A program made the translations under genes and the position numbers. From assembly GCA_016939365.1 (NCBI GenBank), contig JAFGHD010000067.1, positions 1 to 59,662 of the forward strand: 59,662 bases of DNA. Direction: 5' to 3'. This stretch comes from Bacteroidales bacterium (GTDB lineage Bacteria > Bacteroidota > Bacteroidia > Bacteroidales > JAFGHD01). The notes below the pieces were generated by a model. It saw nothing but the letters and a program-made list of their open reading frames with translations, had not been told where the DNA came from and did not search any database. This document shows positions 26,713-33,840 of this stretch, piece by piece; the stretch's first letter is position 1, and every line of letters starts with the position of its first letter.

Positions 26713-26740
26713 GCCTGCCATTTCATATGCAGGCTTTTTT
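26713..26740 (+). terminator. Rho-independent terminator after the first TBDR/cohesin operon
   Basis: Stem GCCTGC (26713-26718) pairs with GCAGGC (26729-26734) around a 10-nt loop and is followed by six T. It lies 26 bp after the stop of the cohesin/dockerin gene and separates it from the beta-helix operon. Confidence 0.75.
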
Positions 26741-26788
26741 ATGCATTTATAATCAGTTGATTGTTAGCAGATAATGTCAGGCAGAGAG

Positions 26789-26821
26789 GTAACAATTTTT
26801 TAACAGATAATTAAACTTCAG
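26789..26821 (+). promoter_or_regulatory. Pho-box-like array: three elements at 11-bp spacing (beta-helix/dockerin promoter)
   Basis: GTAAC at 26789, TTAAC at 26800 and TTAAA at 26811 are exactly 11 bp apart. TACTTTTA at 26848 (one mismatch to TAnnTTTG) is 37 bp after the last core, two helical turns further than the 15 bp seen at the response regulator. The gene starts at 26887. Confidence 0.65.
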
Positions 26822-26886
26822 GACACGTGCTTTCAATTCTGCCACAATACTTTTATCCCAGTTTTTAACCAAAAACACAAGCGATT

Positions 26887-29800
26887 ATGAAAAAGCTACT
26901 TTTTCTGGCAACATTTTGTGTTGCAATGTTTCAGTTCATTTTTGGTCAGAATACGATTGACAATCCGTTTTTTGACCATGTGCCTTACATCGGTGCTTTC
27001 GGTTCGGTTGACTGGACGGATGGTTGGTCCAACTTCGATCCCCAGAATACGGTTTATCCGTCAACGACCATCACCATTCCGGCCGGCGACATCACTGCAA
27101 ATACCACCTGGTCTTCCGGGACATCCCCGTTGCTGGGAGGGGCTTCTTTCGCAAACCCGAAGCTTATGGATCCTTTTTTCACTCCGGTAACCTATATCGG
27201 TGCTTTTGACGGTACCAATGACTGGACGTCGGGATGGGCTGAGTTTGACCCGCAGAATGCCGTGTACCCGCCGACGACCGTTACCATTCCGGCCGGTGAT
27301 ATCACCAGCAACACGTTGTGGACCAATACCAATATTTATAAGCTTGACGGATGGGTCTATGTGAAGAACGGGGCTACCTTGACGATACAGGCAGGCACCA
27401 TTATCCGTGGTGACAAGGGAAACAAAGGCGCCCTGATCATTGAAAAGGGCGGCAAACTGATTGCCGAAGGCACTGCTGCCCAGCCGATTGTCTTCACTTC
27501 CAACCAGGCAGCAGGCAGTCGTGACTACGGTGACTGGGGCGGTCTGATCCTCTGCGGTAATGCAGTGATCAATGTTCCAGGAGGCGTGGCCACTATCGAA
27601 GGCGGCGTTGGCGCCCAATATGGGGGAACAGATGATTCTGACAATTCCGGAACCATCAAGTATGTCCGTATCGAGTTTCCGGGTATTGCCTTCCAGCCCA
27701 ACAATGAGATCAATGGTCTGACCATGGGCGGTGTCGGAACAGGAACACAGATCGATTATGTTCAGGTTTCATATTCCGGTGATGACTCCTTCGAATGGTT
27801 CGGCGGCAAGGTCAATGCAAAGCACCTGATCGCGCTCCGTGGATGGGATGATGATTTCGATACCGATTTCGGCTACAGTGGTAAGGTTCAGTTTGCCGTC
27901 TCACTCAGGGACCCGGCCATTGCCGACGTTTCCAGTTCCAACTCGTTCGAATCAGACAACGATGGATCCGGTTCATCCAACACACCCATCACGAGTCCGT
28001 TGTTCTGCAATGTCAGCATTTTCGGACCCAAGGTTGAACTAGGCACTACTGTCAATTCGGATTACAAACGTTCCATGCACCTGAGAAGGAATACCCGCTG
28101 CAGCGTTTACAACTCAGTATTTGCCGGATTCCCCATAGGACTTTACATTGATGGTGCCGCAGCCCAGGCCAATGCCACAAACAACGACCTTCAGATTGAG
28201 AACTGCATTTTGTCCGGTATGGTGACCAATTTTACTTCGACTTTCGAACAGAATTACTTCACCGCACCGTTCAGGAACAACTCGGTGCTGACCAATAATT
28301 CTCAGCTGAATGTCGCTGATCCTTTCAACCTTACCAATCCTGATTTTCAGCCGCAGACCGGGAACAACGTCTACAAGCTGGACGGTTGGGTTTATGTGAA
28401 ATCAGGTGCTACCCTTACCATTGATCCCGGTACGGTCATCCGTGGTGACAAGGGAAACAAGGGTGCCCTGATCATTGAGCGCGGCGCAATGCTGGTTGCT
28501 GAAGGCACGAAGAATGCCCCGATCGTATTCACTTCCAACCAGGCAGCCGGCAGCCGTGACTACGGCGACTGGGGTGGCGTGATCCTCTGCGGCAATGCGG
28601 TGATCAATGTCCCCGGTGGTGTGGCCACCATCGAAGGCGGTGTCGGAACGCAGTACGGCGGAACCAATGACAATGACAACTCAGGAGTTCTGAAGTATGT
28701 CCGCATTGAATTCCCCGGAATCGCCTTCCAGCCCAATAACGAGATCAATGGCCTCACCATGGGAGCCGTCGGCAATGGAACTACCATCGATTACTTTCAG
28801 GTCTCCTATTCGGGTGATGACTCCTTTGAATGGTTCGGAGGTTTCGTCAATGCCAAGCACCTCATTGCCCTGCGCGGATGGGATGATGATTTCGATACCG
28901 ACTTTGGTTTCAGAGGGATGATCCAGTATGCCGTTTCCCTCAGGGACCCTGCCATTGCAGACGTTTCGAGCTCCAACTCGTTCGAATCGGACAACGATGG
29001 TTCCGGTTCATCCAATACCCCGGTCACCCAGCCGATATTCAGTAATGTGAGCGTTTTCCTGAATAACAGCGTAACGCTTAATTCAGACTACAAAAGAGAT
29101 ATGCACCTCAGAAGGAATACCCGTTGCAGCGTGTTCAACTCCATATTTGCCGGATTCCCCATCGGTCTATACATTGACGGTGCGGCTGCACAGCTGAACG
29201 CTACCAATAACGACCTGAAAATTCAGAATACCATCCTGGCTGATGCTGCCTCCACATTCTTTACATCGGGTTTCGAGCAGACCTATTTCGAGACTGCTTT
29301 CAGGAAGAACGGAACGCTGTCCGACATCGCCGATCTGATGATCACCGATCCGCTGAATCTGACCAACCCGGATTTCCTTCCGTTGGCCAACTCACCCATA
29401 CTGTTCCGCTCATACTGGTGTAAGGAAGTTGCGGGAACACTGACATATGACAACACTGCCGGAACACCGCTGTCCAATGTGACCGTCTATGTGAATGACG
29501 GATCAAAGGGCGTGGTGATGCAGACCGTTACCAACACCTCCGGTCAGTATACATTTCCGTATGTCTTCGAAGGCGCCTATACGCTGACAGCATCATCCAC
29601 CACAGCTTTTGGTGGCCTGAACTCCACCGACGCACTGGTGATCCGCCGTCACTCCCTCGGTCTCCTTACCCTCACCGGCCTCAGGCTTCTTGCTGCCGAT
29701 GTGAATGAGTCAAGCAGCATCAATACCACCGATGCATTGCTGGTGAGAAGACGTTCACTCAGCCTTCCGGTACCCTCCTGGAGCGCTCCCGACTGGCTGT

Positions 29801-29907
29801 TTGAAAATCCGGGCATAAGCATTGCGGGCTCCAATATCACCCAGAATTTCAAGGGTATATGTTCCGGTGATGTGAATGGTTCCTATACCCCACCCGTTGC
29901 CAAATAA
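26887..29907 (+). CDS. Tandem beta-helix surface protein with C-terminal dockerin-like domain
   Basis: A 1006-aa secreted protein (signal peptide ending FIFGQ). Residues 26-75 and 95-145 are two copies of a short module (YIGAF...DWT.GW..FDPQN.VYP). Residues of about 149-493 and 494-838 are two copies of a roughly 345-residue beta-helix-like domain (KLDGWVYVK.GATLTI, GTIIRGDKGNKGALI, DYGDWGG, EFPGIAFQPNNEINGLTMG, DDSFEWFGG, GWDDDFDTDFG, SSNSFESDNDGSGSSN, MHLRRNTRCSV). A carboxypeptidase-regulatory/SpaA-like domain follows (SNVTVYVNDG ... YTLTASSTTAF), then a dockerin-like pair (LNSTDALVIRRHS, ADVNESSSINTTDALLVRRRS) and GDVNGSY. No T9SS C-terminal domain is evident. It is homologous to the lipoprotein at 32399. 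Ligand unknown. Confidence 0.85.
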   Translation: MKKLLFLATFCVAMFQFIFGQNTIDNPFFDHVPYIGAFGSVDWTDGWSNFDPQNTVYPSTTITIPAGDITANTTWSSGTSPLLGGASFANPKLMDPFFTPVTYIGAFDGTNDWTSGWAEFDPQNAVYPPTTVTIPAGDITSNTLWTNTNIYKLDGWVYVKNGATLTIQAGTIIRGDKGNKGALIIEKGGKLIAEGTAAQPIVFTSNQAAGSRDYGDWGGLILCGNAVINVPGGVATIEGGVGAQYGGTDDSDNSGTIKYVRIEFPGIAFQPNNEINGLTMGGVGTGTQIDYVQVSYSGDDSFEWFGGKVNAKHLIALRGWDDDFDTDFGYSGKVQFAVSLRDPAIADVSSSNSFESDNDGSGSSNTPITSPLFCNVSIFGPKVELGTTVNSDYKRSMHLRRNTRCSVYNSVFAGFPIGLYIDGAAAQANATNNDLQIENCILSGMVTNFTSTFEQNYFTAPFRNNSVLTNNSQLNVADPFNLTNPDFQPQTGNNVYKLDGWVYVKSGATLTIDPGTVIRGDKGNKGALIIERGAMLVAEGTKNAPIVFTSNQAAGSRDYGDWGGVILCGNAVINVPGGVATIEGGVGTQYGGTNDNDNSGVLKYVRIEFPGIAFQPNNEINGLTMGAVGNGTTIDYFQVSYSGDDSFEWFGGFVNAKHLIALRGWDDDFDTDFGFRGMIQYAVSLRDPAIADVSSSNSFESDNDGSGSSNTPVTQPIFSNVSVFLNNSVTLNSDYKRDMHLRRNTRCSVFNSIFAGFPIGLYIDGAAAQLNATNNDLKIQNTILADAASTFFTSGFEQTYFETAFRKNGTLSDIADLMITDPLNLTNPDFLPLANSPILFRSYWCKEVAGTLTYDNTAGTPLSNVTVYVNDGSKGVVMQTVTNTSGQYTFPYVFEGAYTLTASSTTAFGGLNSTDALVIRRHSLGLLTLTGLRLLAADVNESSSINTTDALLVRRRSLSLPVPSWSAPDWLFENPGISIAGSNITQNFKGICSGDVNGSYTPPVAK
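27331..29400 (+). repeat. Internal tandem duplication of the beta-helix domain
   Basis: Copy 1 is about 27331-28365 and copy 2 about 28366-29400, each near 1035 bp. Protein landmarks recur in the same order in both copies (KLDGWVYVK at each start, NLTNPDF near each end), and long DNA stretches are nearly the same, so the duplication is fairly recent or kept similar by gene conversion. Confidence 0.8.
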
Positions 29908-29944
29908 GGATTGTTGAACCAGTTATCAACCATAAAAAAAGAAA

Positions 29945-31900
29945 ATGATGAAAACAAAATGCTTCAAATACTTAACATCTGTCATTGCATTGGCGATAGT
30001 TACCATGGCAGCAGTTCAGGCTCAGAACAACGTCTGGCTCCAGAACGTTGCGGGAGTGCAGCAGGGAAGCACCATGAGTGTCGCACTGAGCACCGACGGA
30101 ATGAACAATGTGGGTGCCATTTCCATACAGTTCTACTATGATAATACGGTTTTGGCCTATAGCAATATTACCGTCATCATGCCCGAGGCTTCCGGAATGT
30201 TGGGAAATGCTCTTCCTACGGTTCCTCCGCAGATCGGCTTATCATGGCTGGCCGCAGGATCAAACGGCGTCAATTTCCCTGCAGGCGATATTCTGACCAT
30301 TGATTTCGATGTGATCGGTTGCGGTGATGTGAACCTCGATTTCAATCTCGGCGCTTGCGAAGTGGTTGACTGGGATGTTAATCCCATCCTGATCAATTAT
30401 ACGAGCGGTTCGGTGCAGATGACCAGCGTTCTTACAGCTGTCTGGACCGGTACTGCTGATGAGAACTGGGGAAACCCGGCGAACTGGGACGGAGGTATTT
30501 TACCCGGATGTAACACTGATGTGGAGATCGACTTTTCTCTTAACGACCCCGTAGTACCTTCCAGTAAAGCGGTTTATTCAGTGAACAACCTCACTATTAA
30601 AGGCTATGGTGCATTGACCGTTTTGGGAACGCTTGTTGTGAACAACAACTTCAACATCTATTCCAATTTCTTTGGGTATGCAGGTTCGATCCTTGAAGAT
30701 GGTGGTCTGGTCGTTAACGGCAATACTATTGTAGAAAGATATATCGTAGCTCCGACCTGGCACCTGATCTCCTCGCCCGTTGCCAATGCCACCTCCGGAA
30801 TGTTTACCGGATACTATCTGCAGCGTTATATGGAACCGACCAATAGCTGGATGGATATTATTCCCACCTCTGTACCTCTTGTTCCGGTTGAAGGTTATGC
30901 ATTCTGGGCGCCTGTTTCCATAGCCCCCAATTTCTCCGGCACTCTGAACAATGGTGCTTTCAGCTATAATATGACCAATACACTTACACAGCCTTACGGA
31001 TGGAACCTTCTGGGAAACCCATATCCGTCAGGAATGGACTGGGACATGGTTGCTGCCATGAATCCCGGCATGAATGCAGGGGTTTATTACCTTGACGCCG
31101 TTTCCGGAAACTACATCCTGTATATGCCGGGTATGGGCGGTGCTAATCAGTTTGTACCCCCGATGCAGGGCTTTTTCGTGAGCGCCGGTTCAGCAACTGT
31201 TTTTTCATTGGACTACAGTGTCCGTACACATGCCTCCGCGCCTTACTTTAAGAATGAACTGTGCAATACTGTAGTACTTCAGGCAGAAGGCAATGGTCTG
31301 ACGGACAAGGCTTATGTCCGTTTCGACGAGAATTCCAATGCCGGTTTCGAAGGCCAGGCTGACGCCTATAAGCTGTTCAGCCCGTTCAATCCTGAACTGC
31401 CGCAGTTCTTCACGATCAGCGGAGATCTGAACCTTGCGTTCAATACCCTGCCGGAAACCTCGCAGGTGAACGCAGGTTTCTCCTCCGAGACCAGTGGTGA
31501 TTATACCCTCAGCATTTCTGAAATTAAGGATATGGACTACCTGGTTCTCAGGGATAAGGTCACCGGAACCGAGACCAACCTGATGGAAGGCAGCTACACG
31601 TTCAACTACACTGCCGGTGAGAATCCCGACAGGTTCATTCTGTTCTTTGCTCCGCTCTCCATAGATGAACTTTCCGCAGAGAACGTCATCATTTTCGGAG
31701 CCGGACAGAATGTGGTGATCAACCTGCAGGATAATGTCTCCGGTAATGTGCATATCTTCAACCTGATGGGCCAGGAAGTGGCTTCAGCAAAAGTTGAAGG
31801 CGGCCACAACCAGATTTATGTCCCGACCACCGGTCAGCTCGTGGTGAAGGCCTACCTGGACAACGGCACTGTTTCGGTCGAAAAGGTCACCTTACAGTAA
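29945..31900 (+). CDS. Secreted cohesin-like protein with T9SS C-terminal domain (paralogue of the 22685 gene)
   Basis: A 651-aa protein (two ATG codons at 29945 and 29948) with a signal peptide ending AAVQAQ and a cohesin-like domain (about residues 27-155; TDGMNNVGAISIQFYY, SWLAAGSNGVNFPAGDILTIDF, CEVVDWDVNPI). Then follow WTGTADENWGNPANWDGG, a middle domain with HLISSPV and GWNLLGNPYPSGMDW, PPMQGFFVSAG, and a C-terminal sorting domain (VHIFNLMGQEV ... GQLVVKAYLDNG ... KVTLQ). Same domain order as the 668-aa protein at 22685, so the two are duplicates in adjacent operons. It follows the beta-helix/dockerin gene by 37 bp and would be made with it, giving one cohesin and one dockerin protein per transcript. 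Confidence 0.83.
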   Translation: MMKTKCFKYLTSVIALAIVTMAAVQAQNNVWLQNVAGVQQGSTMSVALSTDGMNNVGAISIQFYYDNTVLAYSNITVIMPEASGMLGNALPTVPPQIGLSWLAAGSNGVNFPAGDILTIDFDVIGCGDVNLDFNLGACEVVDWDVNPILINYTSGSVQMTSVLTAVWTGTADENWGNPANWDGGILPGCNTDVEIDFSLNDPVVPSSKAVYSVNNLTIKGYGALTVLGTLVVNNNFNIYSNFFGYAGSILEDGGLVVNGNTIVERYIVAPTWHLISSPVANATSGMFTGYYLQRYMEPTNSWMDIIPTSVPLVPVEGYAFWAPVSIAPNFSGTLNNGAFSYNMTNTLTQPYGWNLLGNPYPSGMDWDMVAAMNPGMNAGVYYLDAVSGNYILYMPGMGGANQFVPPMQGFFVSAGSATVFSLDYSVRTHASAPYFKNELCNTVVLQAEGNGLTDKAYVRFDENSNAGFEGQADAYKLFSPFNPELPQFFTISGDLNLAFNTLPETSQVNAGFSSETSGDYTLSISEIKDMDYLVLRDKVTGTETNLMEGSYTFNYTAGENPDRFILFFAPLSIDELSAENVIIFGAGQNVVINLQDNVSGNVHIFNLMGQEVASAKVEGGHNQIYVPTTGQLVVKAYLDNGTVSVEKVTLQ

Positions 31901-31936
31901 TTTCATCACAGCTCTTAACCCAAATAAAACATAGTC

Positions 31937-32155
31937 ATGAAAAAAACAGTGAAAAAGATATTGATCACAGTTCTGACCCTGGCGATCCCGGTAATCATGA
32001 TGGCACAAACCCCGCCACATCCGAACGGAGGAAATGCTCCCGGATCAGGAAATACCCCCGTGGGTGGGGGAGCTCCGATCGATGGCGGTATAACCGTAAT
32101 GCTGTTGATGGGTGCTGCTTACGGACTGAAACGTTATGTGAAATATCGGGGTTAA
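31937..32155 (+). CDS. Small exported PID-CTERM-like protein
   Basis: A 72-aa protein with a signal peptide (ending MMAQ), a Pro/Gly/Asn-rich linker, and a C-terminus of the form GGGAPIDGGITVMLLMGAAYG followed by the basic tail LKRYVKYRG. The Pro-Ile-Asp motif, hydrophobic segment and basic end form the tripartite pattern of Bacteroidota PID-CTERM sorting signals (family name from memory). Such small proteins are common next to T9SS genes. The mature part is almost only the linker. It follows the cohesin protein by 36 bp and precedes a terminator. Confidence 0.7.
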   Translation: MKKTVKKILITVLTLAIPVIMMAQTPPHPNGGNAPGSGNTPVGGGAPIDGGITVMLLMGAAYGLKRYVKYRG

Positions 32156-32179
32156 CCCCATATTTATCATAGTCTGCCT

Positions 32180-32215
32180 GAAAGGCTGCTGCTTGTGCGG
32201 CAGCCTTTCTTTTTT
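32180..32215 (+). terminator. Rho-independent terminator after the beta-helix/cohesin operon
   Basis: GAAAGGCTGC (32180-32189) pairs with GCAGCCTTTC (32200-32209) around a 10-nt loop, followed by a run of T. It lies 25 bp after the small PID-CTERM-like gene. Confidence 0.85.
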
Positions 32216-32307
32216 CACCGGATTTTGGAATCGGCAGATCAGGGCCGCCCAATAATCGCTGCTCCCCATGGATATGTTATGTAATCATTAAGTTTATGCC
32301 GGCAGAA

Positions 32308-32340
32308 TTAACATAAAAATAACACAAACTTAAGATTCAT
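32308..32340 (+). promoter_or_regulatory. Pho-box-like array: three elements at 11-bp spacing (beta-helix lipoprotein promoter)
   Basis: TTAAC at 32308, ATAAC at 32319 and TTAAG at 32330 are exactly 11 bp apart. TTCTTTTG at 32356 (one mismatch to TAnnTTTG) begins 26 bp after the last core. The gene starts at 32399. Confidence 0.65.
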
Positions 32341-32398
32341 TTATTGTCAAGGCCATTCTTTTGCATCGGCAATTCAGTATCAAAAAAACAACGAACAA

Positions 32399-33760
32399 AT
32401 GAAAAACAGAAATTTCCAAATGATGCTGCTGCTGACCCTTGCGGTTCTTGTGGCATTGGCATCCTGTAAGAAAGATGACGACGAACAGACAGAGACACCG
32501 GAACCCAGCGAGTACACGATCGTCGACAATGGGAACGGTACGGGAACCACTACCTGGAAAGCGGGCAAGACCTATATCCTGGAAGGGATGGTATTTGTCA
32601 ATGATGGCCAGGTGCTGACAATCGAGCCGGGTTGTGTGATCAAGGGCAAACCGGGTCAGGGAGAAAATGCAAGTGCACTGATCGTCGCCAGGGGCGGAAT
32701 GATCATGGCTGAGGGAACCGCACAAAATCCGATCATTTTTACTGCTGAGGCCGATAACCTTCAGGGTTCCGTTGCGCTCAAGGACCGCGGTTTGTGGGGC
32801 GGACTGATCATTCTTGGGAAAGCCAGGCTCAATTCAACACCCGGTGAAACGGCTATTGAGGGTATCCCCACCAGTGAGCCAAGGGGCCTTTACGGAGGTA
32901 ATGATGACAATGACAACTCAGGAGTTTTGAAATATGTTTCCATCCGTCATGGAGGTACCGATATCGGAGAAGGTAACGAGATCAACGGACTGACCCTGGG
33001 TGCTGTCGGATCCGGAACAGAGATCGAGTATATTGAGGTCTTAGCGAACAAGGATGATGGTGTTGAGTTCTTCGGCGGCAAACCCAATCTGAAGCATGTC
33101 ATCGTGGCTTACAGCGGAGACGATTCTTTCGACTATGATGAAGGGTACCGGGGATTTGGCCAGTTCTGGTGTGCCATACAGGATGACGCCGCAGGTGACC
33201 GGGTAGGCGAGCATGACGGAGGTACCGATCCGGAGACGGCCCAGCCTTATGCCACTCCGCATATCTTCAATGCCACATACATCGGAAGGGGCGCCGGCGC
33301 GGGATCCAGGGTGATCACCTTCCGGGACAATGCAGGCGGACACTATGCCAATTCCATCTTTGTCAATCAGGAGAAAGGAATTGATATCGAAATGACACCG
33401 GATGCTGAGAATTCCTTCAACCGCTTCAAGACGGGTGACCTTACCCTGCAGAACAACATCTTCTTTGGAGTAGCTGATGGGACGGCATCAGGACTGTTCA
33501 AGGTTTCCTTTATTACCGGTTCTTCAGCCAATCCCGATTCTGCCACGGCTGTCCAGACCTTCTCCGGCTATTTTGCCACAGCGGGCAATACCGTTGAAGA
33601 TCCCGGTGTTACGGCCGCCAACCCCGTTCCTTCGAATGCCGGGGGAACCATGGCCAGCTATCCGGATCCGTGGTTTGCCAATGTCGCCTACAAAGGTGCA
33701 TTTGAGCCAGGTGCAGCCAATTGGGCCGAGGGATGGACACTTACCTTTGCTTCCAAATAA
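32399..33760 (+). CDS. Beta-helix lipoprotein, single-domain homologue of the 26887 protein
   Basis: A 453-aa lipoprotein: signal with lipobox ALASC, an acidic linker (KKDDDEQTETPEP), then EYTIVDNGNGTGTTTWKAGKTY and one beta-helix-like domain (VLTIEPGCVIKG, LWGGLIILG, NDDNDNSGVLKYVSIRHGG, EINGLTLGAVGSGTEIEYIEV, DDGVEFFGGKPNLKHV, DDSFDYDEGYRG). It ends PDPWFANVAYKGAF...NWAEGW, the same short module that is found at the start of the 1006-aa protein. It precedes a TBDR by 80 bp and is probably its surface-exposed partner, in the place SusD has in glycan systems. Ligand unknown. Confidence 0.85.
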   Translation: MKNRNFQMMLLLTLAVLVALASCKKDDDEQTETPEPSEYTIVDNGNGTGTTTWKAGKTYILEGMVFVNDGQVLTIEPGCVIKGKPGQGENASALIVARGGMIMAEGTAQNPIIFTAEADNLQGSVALKDRGLWGGLIILGKARLNSTPGETAIEGIPTSEPRGLYGGNDDNDNSGVLKYVSIRHGGTDIGEGNEINGLTLGAVGSGTEIEYIEVLANKDDGVEFFGGKPNLKHVIVAYSGDDSFDYDEGYRGFGQFWCAIQDDAAGDRVGEHDGGTDPETAQPYATPHIFNATYIGRGAGAGSRVITFRDNAGGHYANSIFVNQEKGIDIEMTPDAENSFNRFKTGDLTLQNNIFFGVADGTASGLFKVSFITGSSANPDSATAVQTFSGYFATAGNTVEDPGVTAANPVPSNAGGTMASYPDPWFANVAYKGAFEPGAANWAEGWTLTFASK

Positions 33761-33783
33761 TTGCTGAAAAGATCATACCCATC

Positions 33784-33815
33784 GAAGCTGCCGGTAACCA
33801 TATGCCGGCAGCTTC
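33784..33815 (+). other. Strong intergenic hairpin between the beta-helix lipoprotein and TBDR genes
   Basis: GAAGCTGCCGG (33784-33794) and CCGGCAGCTTC (33805-33815) form a perfect 11-bp stem with a 10-nt loop. No T-run follows, so it is not a standard terminator. It may stabilise the upstream message or cause partial attenuation so that the lipoprotein is made in excess over the receptor. Confidence 0.6.
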
Positions 33816-33840
33816 ATGTCTTATATAAATACCAGGTCTG

